A model generated the notes under the pieces. The model searched no databases. It saw only the letters and a program-made list of their open reading frames with translations, and was not told the DNA's origin. From Botrytis cinerea B05.10 (Eukaryota; Ascomycota; Leotiomycetes; Helotiales; Sclerotiniaceae), in contig NC_037316.1 in NCBI RefSeq assembly GCF_000143535.2, positions 1,488,001 through 1,552,000 of the forward strand: DNA of 64,000 nucleotides, in the 5' to 3' direction. A program made the translations under genes and the position numbers. Every line of letters starts with the position of its first letter. Position 1 is the stretch's first letter. Shown one piece after another: positions 9,340-20,000 of this stretch.

Positions 9340-11555
9340 TTAGTTGTTTCTAGCATATGCAGACTCAACCTCCTTCTTATACTTCTCCAAAATACTCTTT
9401 CGTTGCAATTTCTGTGCAGATGTTACCAATCCCTATCAATGTTAGTATGGACTATGTTGTGAAAAAGGGGGAAAACTGACATTTTGAGGGGTCCATTCTT
9501 CATCAGATAAGACAACACCTTCGATGATTTCAATTCCTGACAATCCACCAGCCTTACCAGCTTGTTGTAATTCCTTCAACACGGCATCTTGAATCTTCTT
9601 CTCGTGTACTAATTCCTCCACACTGGATCCTTGGACACCAAGTTTTTCGGCAAGTTTCTTCAACGCAGGTTCAGCTGGAACGATCAAAGCAACTGGCTTG
9701 GTTCTCTGTTGGTCGGCATAAACGCAGATGTTTCCTACGACCGTAGCGGAGCGGTAGATAGATTCGAGTTTCTCAAGGGCGATATATTCTCCGTTGAGAG
9801 TTTTGACCAAATTCTTCTTTCGGTCGATGATATTAAGATGACCATTCTTGTCCCATTCTCCAATATCACCGGTCTTGAACCATCCATCTGCGGTCAGAGC
9901 TTCTGCTGTTTCTTCGGGATTCTCATAATAACCTTCCATGACAGGATCTCCTCTAATCCAAATTTCTCCCTGGGGGTTTGGTTTGTTGGTTGCATAGTAT
10001 CCAGCATCTGGGAAATCAACAAGCTTGATTTCAATAGAACCAGGAATATCACCTAATGCTTCGTCGGTCCATTCCATAGGGTCCATCAAGGCGCCCATTG
10101 CAGTAGTTTCAGTTAATCCATACCCATTAATCATCGGTGTAATGGCCATGGAAATAAATCTCTGAGTGTCTTTGGAAATTGGTCCACCACCGTTCAAACA
10201 AATTCTGAGTTTTCCACCAGTAGCTTCCTTGACCTTCTTGAATACTAGTGCATCCAAAGCCTCAGCACCTGGGAGTCCGTAACGTAAGAGGTTGTTCTTA
10301 GCCCAAAGTGCACCCCAGAAGAGGTTTTTGACAATCGGGCTTCCACCATTAACCTTAGCAACGATGCCCTTCTTGACGGATTCCCACACGGCGGGAACAC
10401 CAACTAAAACGGTTGGCTGGAATTCTCGAATATCTCCCTTGCAATTTTTAACTGATGTGTCCGACAAAGTCTTGGGGTTTCCGTAACCCATAGTTCCACC
10501 CCAGTACAAACAAGCATTTTCGAAAACGAACTCGAGAATATGCGCAAGAGGGAGGTATGTCAAAAGACCGTCACCTGGACCAAGATATGGTTCGACAATT
10601 ACATTGACACCAGCAACTATAGTAAGCGCAAGCGCTAGTCAGCACAACGTATATATTTCACAAACAATAAATTTAACTTACCAGCTGCTACAACTGCCTT
10701 GTGTTTGATGGGCACACCCTTTGGTGGTCCGGTAGAACCAGAGGTATACATAATGCAGCACAGGTCTTCTGGTGCGGGGGGTACTGGTTCAACAGGATTC
10801 TCCTCGCCAAGCTTTCGTAATTCCTCGAAACTCAAAATCTTGAGCTTCTCGTGTGCCTTCTTGAGGTTATCAATGTTCTCTTGCTTAACCTCATTTTGGC
10901 TGTTCCAGATTACGTATTGAATATCTTTGGCTTCCTTGAGAGGGTTAATCAAGGTTGGTAATAGATGAGGATCCAAAAAGATAGCTTTAGCTCTGGTCGC
11001 AACCAAGGAATGCTTGAGACCGTCCTCTCCCAAAGTATCATATGCGGTAACAATTGGCATCGATTGAGAAACTGCGCCGTGAGCAGTTGCTAACCAATGA
11101 GCACTTGTCGCCGCGAAAATGTGTACTCGGTCCTCTTTCTTCAACCCAAGCTTTCTGTAACCAGCTCCAACTTGTAAGATTAACTTTTCATATTCTGAGA
11201 AGCTCATGTATTTGTATTCGCTGAGTTCGAAATATGTCCATTTCTTATCGACTTCTTGTTGTTCGCCATCGACCATTTTCTTCACCTTCTTTACTTCCTG
11301 GTGAGTCTTGATCAATGTTCGACTTCCGACAGCTTTCGCGTTTCCATACTTCTCGGAACTTCGTTTGATTATATCGTAAACAGTTGAAACATCTTCGGAA
11401 GGGCGGGTGGCAAGCTTGTTGGCTGTCAAAGGGTGTCTTCTTGGAATAGTCTCACCGTTTACAGCTTTGTGGCCCGGCGCCTCCGCACTGAAAGGTGGTG
11501 AGTGATAGAATTTGGGTTGAACGGAGATGTTCTTGAGCGACCCTGAGGACGCCAT
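9340..11555 (-). CDS. Long-chain acyl-CoA synthetase (Faa1/Faa4 type)
   Basis: Predicted 700-aa AMP-forming enzyme that activates long-chain fatty acids to acyl-CoA for lipid synthesis, remodelling and beta-oxidation. Exons: 11555-10682, 10616-9481 and 9432-9340; introns 10681-10617 (65 bp) and 9480-9433 (48 bp, with a CTAAC branch site), both GT..AG. Splicing gives one continuous frame. Motifs seen: P-loop-like AMP-binding YTSGSTGPPKGVP at about 270-282, YGLTETT at about 457-463, and the fatty acyl-CoA synthetase signature DGWFKTGDIGEWDKNGHL at about 535-550 followed by DRKKNLVKTLNGEYIALEKLES. Length fits the yeast Faa1/Faa4 class (about 700 aa). No N-terminal targeting signal and no clear C-terminal peroxisomal tripeptide (ends ARNN). 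It works in the same pathway as the fox2-type enzyme at 1-670 but is not adjacent to it. Confidence 0.93.
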
Positions 11556-12828
11556 TTTGACCTGGTGGTGATGAAGCTCAATTGTTGAGAGTTGAGAGTT
11601 GATGTATTTGATGGGGAGAGGAAATTGGTGGTGCGCAAGCTCCGTCCCTTGTTGATGTGACTTCGTGTTATGTATTTAGAGGATGAGAGAGAGAGCTACG
11701 CGAATGCCCTTGAACTCGTGTAGGTACCGGCTACCAGGACTGTATTGTCAATGAAACGTTATAATTCTTTGCAATTCAGGTATAGGAAATGGTTGAGATA
11801 TATCGGAATGTCGGGGAGCAATTGGGGCTGGGGAAAGGAGAAGAAATAATAAATCGCTTTCACAGCCAGGTAGATGGAGTATGACGCTGCCTTGCTTTCG
11901 TTTATTTTGAACAACCAAGATCCCGTCGAGGAAAGTTCAAAGCTTGACCAATTGGTGATATTGTATTCAATGCACGGTTACTCACCAAAACAAAAAGATC
12001 CACCAGGCCAACATTATTTCAAAGCTGCAACTTTCGCTCGCCCACTCATTCATGGAGTCTTGAGTCTTGAGTCTTGAGCATTGGGCCTAGAGCATAGAGC
12101 ACAGGTGATAAGCTTCAACCATTGACCCCGTATCAAAACCCCTGCTCGTGAAGCTATACCGACGTATGGAGTGCATTCCTGGGCACCGACTTTTAAGCAT
12201 CTTACCAACAGTTGCATCTTACTTACATCTATCTACCCATCTACGTATCTATCTTGCTTCCGGTGCCTGGATGTTGCTGATGCTGGAGATGTTGGAGTGT
12301 ATGCACATCATAGCATGTTTTGGTCATTGCTTCTGTCTATCCACCTCTATCCACCCACCACCATCTATCTAATCGCCATTCAGGGATCGTCTACGCCAGA
12401 ATTTTGATCAGCTACTCAGACAAACATTGAGATAGAAAGGGACATATCATACCTCACACCCCATCTAACCATTATCGTTATCTGCTCTATACATTTCTTC
12501 TGGACATCTCCTGTCTACACCTCCTCTCTACATCTCCTTAAGCTTCTGACCGCTCGAGCTTGGTTGCCTTTACAGCTAAGCATCTCTCACATACGAATCA
12601 TATAGGTGGGTCAATACGGCAAAAAAAGAAAAGAGCTTTTTTCTACCCGAGGACACTTACTACTATCGTATGTCTGATATGCCAGCTGTTACACTTTCGA
12701 TAGTCTCACGAGAACGAATCTGATAGGCAGTAAACTATCTCAACATTAAGCCCTATTTCTCTAATAGACCAAAAGGCTTCCTTGAGCATATTGAGAAGGT
12801 TTCACCAGTCCAACTACAACTTTCAATC
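11556..12828. promoter_or_regulatory. Divergent intergenic region between acyl-CoA synthetase and methyltransferase genes
   Basis: About 1.27 kb that should hold both promoters. Left end: TTGAGAGTTGAGAGTTGA direct repeats in the synthetase leader (11582-11600) and GAGAGAGAGAG near 11686. A heptamer tandem (GAGTCTT, three copies) is at 12055-12079, and ATCTATCTA/CATCTACG-type pyrimidine-rich repeats occur at 12226-12370. No credible ORF. Confidence 0.4.
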
Positions 12829-14142
12829 ATGGCTGGCCGCGTACAATCATTTCTTGATTCTCTTGGCCCAGAAGTGGAGGACCCCGAAGAAGGTAGGAAA
12901 ACGATTTCATTATGTATCTATTTCACTTTTCTGGAGTGTCAAACAGTCAAGTGATTTTCCAATTGCTTGGAATGAGGCAGTGTGAGAGCTTGGTAACACA
13001 ACAGTTTATTGTGGCGTGAAGTGCTTACCGAAAAGGGGGTTAACATTTGGCTGCTTTTACAATGCATCGAAGTGGCCGTTGAGACGTTTCGGAGTAGTCG
13101 AATTTGAGATTATGAGCACAACTTTGTATCATCTTTCCAAGAGTATCGAAGAATTTATGTGGATTCATAGGATATGTCTTAGACCCTTTATTTTGGCCAA
13201 GTTAAGAAGCTAAAATAATTAATTCTAGAGGCTTTTCTGTTATTCTCTCAAACCATCCCTTCCCAGAATCTCGGATTCGTAGATTCAAAGGCCACTGAGA
13301 TAGATTTGACGATTAATGGTAGAGATCTCACAATTTATCAATCTCCTACAATACTGTCATCAAATCGTGATGGGGGAACTACTGGAGCAGGTAAATCAAC
13401 CCTTCCACCGCTGTATTCAGCTCATTACTAATGATACACAGTGATATGGAAAATCACCCCCCTTTTCGCAAAATGGATATCCTCACCTACAAATCCACTT
13501 CTCCAACACCAAATAATCACCTCTGATTCAATAGTCCTTGAATTGGGCTGTGGAATATCCGGTCTAATAGCCCTTACTCTGTCACCCCTTCTCCAAACAT
13601 ACATCCTTACCGACCAACCATATGTCCTCAAATTTCTCTCTCAGAATCTTTCTTCCAACTCATCCTCATCAAGTACAACAACCTCCAAATCTAAGTCCCG
13701 AAAATCCAAAGCCCCATCCTCAACATCCACATCAACCCAACAAACCTCAACCAACAAAATCATCCCTCTAACCCTCGACTGGGAAACCGACGTCGTCTCC
13801 CCCTCTCTCACCTGCTCCGAGACCACCACCAGCTTCGATACAATCATAGCTTGCGATTGTATCTACAACGACGCACTCATCCCACCCTTCGTCCAAACAT
13901 GTGTTGATCTCTGTCGTCTTCGTTCCGCATCCTCACCCTCCAAAAATCAGGACCAAACAGAACCCAGTAATCCCACTCTATGCGTCATAGCCCAACAACT
14001 CCGTTCTCCAGATGTTTTTGAATCCTGGCTCAAGGAATTCAACAAATTTTTCAAAGTGTGGCGTGTTCAGGAGGGTGATATTCAGGAGTGTGGGCTAGGA
14101 GAAGACTCGGGGTTTGTGGTGCATGTTGGGATTTTGAGATAG
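12829..14142 (+). CDS. EFM6/METTL21-like protein-lysine N-methyltransferase
   Basis: Predicted 308-aa S-adenosylmethionine-dependent methyltransferase of the family that includes yeast Efm6 (modifies elongation factor 1A). Exons: 12829-12892, 13229-13390 and 13442-14142; introns 12893-13228 (336 bp, unusually long for this window) and 13391-13441 (51 bp). Splicing restores TGAVIWKITPLFAKW, typical for this family. Motif I VLELGCGISGL is at about 107-117, and FDTIIACDCIYNDALIPPFV is the acidic D/E-x-x-Y-type post-motif region. Between the two, residues about 145-182 form a Ser/Thr/Lys-rich insert unlike a compact enzyme core. The first exon is small and relies on the splice choice, so the start is less certain than the rest. 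The substrate is inferred from the family. The cytosol is the likely location. Confidence 0.8.
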
Positions 14143-15547
14143 GTATTTGAAGAGTTGATTTCTCTCGTAAGTAGATTCCTAGCAGTACCAAAATCTTACA
14201 TGTTGTTTTGTTGGTTTTGTTCTTGGTGCAGAGGATGTGTATCTAATGTTGAATCCTATATGGTATAATGAATGGATCATATCATATCATACTGAATACC
14301 CGAGATGAGTTTCTGAGATGTAAAATAGAGATCCATTTCAGTATTAATATCCTTACTATCAAAAGACTATATAAAGCATTGATATTTACACAAATAAATA
14401 ATTGCATAGTAGCGTTACTTTCTATCTTTCCCTCCACTCCCTTTCACAACCTCAGTCAACACATATATACATGGACTTGGGAATCTCATCGGATAAGTAA
14501 GCTGAATAAAGCATGTATTATTCAACTTACCGCATATTTATGTTGATTTGATGATGGGTGTATATCCATCTCATTGAAAAGTTTTAAAAAGATATCTTTT
14601 TTCTTGCTCTTTTCTTTTCTTCTCCTCCTCGGTTGGTTGGAGATCTTGGGGTGGTGGCTGGTTATGGAGACAAAGACTGATGTGTAATGCAATGATCATC
14701 TAGTAGAGATTATTTCTGATTATGCTACTTTCTCGGTAGGTATGGTTGACTAGGGTTTTTTTTTTTTGTAAATAGATTTACTGGGTATTTTTTGGAATCA
14801 TTCATTATGTTTTGAAGTTTGATCTCTTAAGCTATTTCTTTGTATGTATGGCAGACAGATTTTGGATGCTGTGAATACCATGTTATTACCGAATCGAATC
14901 ATAACTCGTCGAGTGCGGTGACTCTAGATTGTTTTCGGGGGGGGGGTAGTAATCAACATATTACGAATGTATTTGGAAGGAAGCTTTTGATGAGGACATT
15001 AACACGTGTGGCAGAGAATTGAAAACACATCTACTTGTTAGCTGCAACGTAATTTATTCTTGTGTTAATGATTCAGGCACGTTTTCAAGTATTTCTCTCT
15101 TCAACCCGGCTGAGATAAAATCGCCCGTATATCCTAGATTATAGCAATGCAAAAGTCGGCATCGTGAGTTATCATTTAAAGGCTAGTCTCCATTGGAGAG
15201 AGGACCGCAACACTATCGGAAATTTGCAAAGGCTTCAGCAAACAACTTCAATTCTATACCATTTAATTATTAACGAAGACAAATTAGTATTTGTGTCTGT
15301 ATCGCTAAAAAAAATATCAGGCTCTTATCTGATCAACAGGGAAAGAAGTCTTGACTTATGGCTTAGTTGTTATTTCCTTCTCTTCTTCAACGTTGCGTCC
15401 CTGGTAGTGGCTTTGGTAGTCATAGTTTCCTCATTGTGAGAACCACTACAAGACTCCCATCTTCTTTTTGATTTTAACATATTCTACATCAATTTTATCA
15501 TATTTCTATACCAATTACAAGTTATCAAAACAGAAGATCAAGCCATC
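14143..15547. other. Intergenic region, no gene seen
   Basis: 1.4 kb between two plus-strand genes. Contains a T run (14757-14767), a run of 10 G (14937-14946), and AT-rich sequence. Open frames here are short and lack recognisable protein features. The right end should contain the Zn2Cys6 gene promoter. Confidence 0.4.
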
Positions 15548-16372
15548 ATGTCCGTCGTGTCTCCTAAAGCGAAGCCAACAGCCTGCGATGCTTGCAGAAA
15601 ATTAGGCGTTAAGTGTAGTCTAAACAACTATGTCGACGACTGTGAAAGATGCACTAGTCTAAAGACAAGTTGCTTCGTCACAGATGATTACAACATTACT
15701 ATTCATAAGGTTCCCCAGAGAGCGCTTCAAAATTTCAGGAGTGCGAAGTTTTTGGTGCAAATGGCAAATCTGAGAAAAGAATTAGAAGACAGTGAATCAG
15801 ACGGGAAAAACACATACGTTATTATTGATGCAGTAGTTTCTAATTTTGAGGGGATATCAAAGGAGGCTATCAACTACCCAGAGTTTATGGGGTTCTTCGC
15901 TCTCAACTTCTCGAGTCTGATTAATTGGATTAAAATTTACTCCGGCCATCAAGTATGGAATGTTGCCAAATATGACCAGAAGACTCTACAATCACTGTAA
16001 GTTCCGTCAATCATCCCACAAAGTTTTGGACACCAAGTCTACTTAACTCTTGTTAACAGCTATTCACCTTACATCTTCAATTGACATCCTCTTAGTACAA
16101 AATTGGGCGCTATCATGAAATCTCTCAACTGCTCACCTATTTCGACCAGCGTAAGTTGGCTTGTATGGCAAATTTCCATCATTGGATCTGAAAGACCAAA
16201 CCATAGTGACTCTCTTCCGGACAATCACAGTCAAACACATACAAGCTCCTCTAAGCTCGTGTATGAGCCTGAACACATGCTGCCTGCGGAGTCACAGGCT
16301 GAAGACTCACAGGCAGAAGACTCACAGGATGAAGACTTACAGGATGAAAACTCACAAGTTGGAGAGTTGTAG
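15548..16372 (+). CDS. Short Zn2Cys6 fungal-type DNA-binding protein with acidic repeat tail
   Basis: Predicted 241 aa from exons 15548-15996 and 16096-16372; the intron 15997-16095 (GTAAGT..TTAG) keeps the frame and gives ...LQSLTKLGAIMKSL. The N-terminus has a complete binuclear zinc cluster: Cys at residues 13, 16, 23, 32, 35 and 42 with spacing C-x2-C-x6-C-x8-C-x2-C-x6-C. Most Zn2Cys6 regulators are 500-900 aa with a middle homology region; that region is absent. The C-terminal ~30 residues are near-perfect five-residue acidic repeats (SQAED/SQDED type) encoded by 15-bp tandem units at 16287-16361. It may be an autonomous small DNA-binding protein, or a remnant of a longer regulator. Target genes cannot be read from sequence. 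No partner genes adjoin it. Confidence 0.7.
16287..16361 (+). repeat. 15-bp tandem repeat in coding sequence (acidic tail)
   Basis: About five imperfect 15-bp units of the type CTCACAGGCTGAAGA within the second exon of the Zn2Cys6 gene. Each encodes Ser-Gln-(Ala/Asp/Val)-Glu-Asp or a close variant. Unit length is a multiple of three, so copy-number change would keep the frame and vary the length of the acidic tail. Confidence 0.75.
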
Positions 16373-16832
16373 GCTGTAATCTTAGCAGCTGGATGTATGT
16401 GATTTGAAGCCCTGGCTATGGAGGCCATGCCGCTTGAATATTTGCACTACGTCAACTTACCATCAATTCGCGTACAAATTAATCGTTCCAGATAGCAAAA
16501 CACCCGATAAGCATAGTATCTATGGTGGAGAGTACTTTGCAGAAGGAGATATAGCTTAAAAGGAAACCCGGTGGAAGACGAGAGTCAATACAACGGAAGG
16601 AAAAACTAGCTTACATGTCTCGTTAATTCGAGTCTAGCGTTTACTATTACCACGGTTCTCACACTGTTTCTTAGATATTAGAGAAATGTAACATTAGCTG
16701 TTCAGCGTCTGTAGAAATTTTCAAAAGTCTCAATATCTTTGTTTCGTTGAGAATCATAAGGAAGGTGATGAATGGATGAACGCTCAAGTCGAAGATCTTT
16801 AACAACCTCAGCATTTGCGATGAATGCAAATC

Positions 16833-16840
16833 GCTATAAA
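16833..16840 (+). promoter_or_regulatory. TATA-like element upstream of small secreted ORF
   Basis: CTATAAAA-type sequence roughly 125 bp before the ATG at 16960, a usual distance for a fungal core promoter. Support comes only from the motif and its spacing. Confidence 0.35.
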
Positions 16841-16959
16841 ATTCTCCGGGTCATTTGCTTGCCAAAAAAGAACTAAAAGCAAGCTTCTAAGTAGATAGTT
16901 CGAGTCGGAAAAGGAACATACAATCTTAGTCTAATTCAGACAGTCGAAAAGATAGCAAA

Positions 16960-17091
16960 ATGAGACTTCTTATTATCCTTCAGGTTTTAACATTCGTAGT
17001 AGCCGTTTGCAGCTCCTGTCCATATTCAGACTACAGCGCATGCATTGGTCACTCTATCCCCAAAACCTACAACCAAATTGCGGACACATAG
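16960..17091 (+). CDS. Possible small secreted peptide (43 aa) or first exon of a decayed Cys-rich secreted protein
   Basis: Starts MRLLIILQVLTFVVAVCSS, a clear N-terminal signal-peptide pattern (Arg, long hydrophobic core, small residues before the probable cleavage site), followed by CPYSDYSACIG and a stop after 43 codons. A TATA-like box lies about 125 bp upstream. Downstream, an open frame at 17219-17449 encodes a Cys-containing segment (GSGLCAVTL, NNCCGRR, terminal HEC) that could be the rest of a secreted Cys-rich protein, but I find no canonical intron joining the two frames. Either a small peptide gene, a multi-exon gene I could not resolve, or a decayed effector-like gene. Low confidence throughout. 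Confidence 0.3.
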   Translation: MRLLIILQVLTFVVAVCSSCPYSDYSACIGHSIPKTYNQIADT

Positions 17092-20000
17092 TGCCGCTGG
17101 GCTTTATAGTACTAAGTATGAGTTGGAATCCGATGAATGCTGAATTTAGATTGCTTACTTCTGAGATGGAGTCGACAGGACTAAGTTTGGAGCTATAGAT
17201 GCAGCGGACTAGTTAGGTTTGTTGTTTGATACTTATGGCTCCGGACTTTGCGCAGTAACGCTGTCAGACATCAGTCTTGCCAACAATTGTTGTGGTAGAC
17301 GTATAGTTCCAATACTTGCATCAAGAGTGGAATCAGCAGATATCCAGAAAATTCTCGCCGATCAACAGATTAACATGGAAGAATTCTCTGTCTGGGAACA
17401 GCATGTCAGCGGCGGTAAGGGAATCAGAGGAATCTTCCATGAGTGTTGAAAAAAAAAAAAAAAACATTGAAGGGTGGATGAAATTTCAAGGTCCAGGGGA
17501 GGTATACTTAGATGTAGTGAGATTTGTCTTTTCTTGATAGGCTATATATAGTTCACTATACTCTGGTTTGGGGCCCTACGCTGAAGATTTCTTCAAATTC
17601 CTGACACGCAGGACGATCCGGCTGTGGGCTAGTTTGGACCACACTATTGAAATTCTAAAGCACACTGTTAGGGCTCTTTTGAGGAAGTTCTCGAGTTCTC
17701 AACCACGGGTAATGAGCACTCAAAACAAGGCTTTAAAACAAAGTGCCAAATTAGAAGAATCTTCGAAAGGAATAAATCCAAAATTAATGAATCCATAGGA
17801 GAGTAACCTAGGAGCGTATGATAATCGGAGACGGAGTCGCTTTCTGGAATTACAAAGATGAAGCCCGATAATGAAAAAGCAGTTGCGCATATGCGAGGGG
17901 TTTACAAGCGCGTAATAGAAGAAGGAAAGCAGATGTCTGGAAGACCCATTCAACTCGCCCTGCAAGGAAATTATATTGATAGCAAGTTGCTTGATAGTAC
18001 TATGAGATGCTAGACCTGTGATGCAGATAATGACTGAGCTGTTGGGAAAATTAAGAATTTGAAGTAAAGCAAGTATCTCGCATCAAGACCTCGAGAGAGT
18101 GTGGTAAATATGCAGAACAGATTCTCGTCTAAAGCAATCGCTATGAAATGATTGTTGCGGAGATCATACTAACATTGTATGTCGGTTTGGGGAAGGTAAG
18201 AAAATCAATCCAATCAAGGAAAATCATATTCCTCCTTCCACAGTTCACTGTCATCTAGACTCACCCCGTCGCATCAACAATGAATGGAGTTTATTCTCAC
18301 TGGAAGTGATGGTAAGATTGATATCTACAAAGAAGCTTATGTACAATCTCAACCCTCGGCTTGTCAAGTATCAAACGCGAAGACAAAGAAAGGAGGGGTA
18401 AATCGATCTACTCCCCACGGAAAGTCTTGCCGAAGAAACGAGTTTATCCTGGAATACAATGGCGTCGACAGAGTTCTCATACATGGATATTAGAAGACAC
18501 AGAAGCATCAAAGTATCGTTGACTAAAATTTGTCAACTCACAGTAAAACTGATATAATGACTACCCACCTCCTTCGTCATTCAGATCAACATTTAGCCGA
18601 AGCAACACATATTTTACATTCTTCCTTGAGAGAATGATGTCATCTCAAAACTCTATAATCTGGTCCACTATCTCTTGGAATCATATGTTGCAATCGAATA
18701 CAACTTTCAAGATGTTTTTGTATTATATCCTTGCTTCTAGATGTGTAGATTGGCCGACATTTGATGTCTGTAACCTCAACGATTTCGGATGAGTGGACCA
18801 ATCCATGTAAATATCAATTTTTAGCCTTGTTTTATGGCTGAGATGTAGCCACTCGTACAACAAATCCATAGGGATAACGAGAAACGTATGTTCAAATACA
18901 TACCCAGGTAGTTCTCTTATATTCGTCACCCCATTTGCACAATACTAATTAGACGATAGCCAACTCCAATTGCTGCGTCCTTCCAAGATAGGAAATCTTG
19001 TCACTTCAACAAATATCGTGCTAGTGCATCCAATTTTAAAGCGTTGGCAAATCAATACTAACAACGACAAACACAAATGACAACTTAAAGATTGTCGCCA
19101 GCATGCTCCTCTATCCCCCCCAATGATCGTTGGTACCATTTGAATGCCAAGATACTTCATTCACACCTCATTACCTTTCTCGGCACAGCTTGATAACACC
19201 ACCAGTGATATTTCTGCAGCCCGGATGATCATCGACCCAACGCACGAAGAGATTTTCCTTGCAAGAGGCAACCGCACATCACTGACTCACTGAGAGGAGC
19301 ATCAAGCCCTGTCTAGCCGGTGATCATGCCCCGCAATACGGTAAAAGTTTCCGGGGTACCCCATAACCAGTATGCAATATTTCGAAATCCGACAGCTCTA
19401 CCACGCAATCCACTTGCAAATCGATATCATCTACTGGATCATCATGATACCATGGTCGCATGACCAAATGAACAACACACTCAAGCTGAGAAAAAAATCC
19501 TTCCCAACTTCATCTTATCATAACATTGTGAATAACTCTTGGACGGTCGAAATTTCACGACAGCCAACCATACGGGCACTCGAAGCGCTCTTGCCTCAAA
19601 TATTCCAGGACGCGAGTTGCAGTGATTTTCCGACTTCGGCTGGATCACTCACACGACGCCTTCAATCTTTGCCAACTAGGAAAAAGGAAAGAAAGCTGAA
19701 GAGGCTGGAAAATGCCAATAGTTTGTTGGATGCAGCATGTAAACTTACTGAAAGATAATCCTTTCTATTCTCGTGACAGACGATCTTATTCACGGAACGA
19801 GAAGATCCGACCACATACATATGACCATCAACATTTCAGACTTAATTCTCCCACCGCACGAAACTGGCGGGAAGACTTCGGGATCGTGAAAGTTCGTCCC
19901 CAGTCATTTGTACTCGCACTCACATTTCCTTTAGGTCGGCAACCAACATCCATCCTCTCCACCGCCTCCTCTGCTCGCTTCCCACCACTTATCCTCTCCT

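Noticed and set aside
19372..19758. 128-codon plus-strand frame as a gene
   Set aside because: No domain, no promoter evidence, atypical composition; length is within chance for this region.
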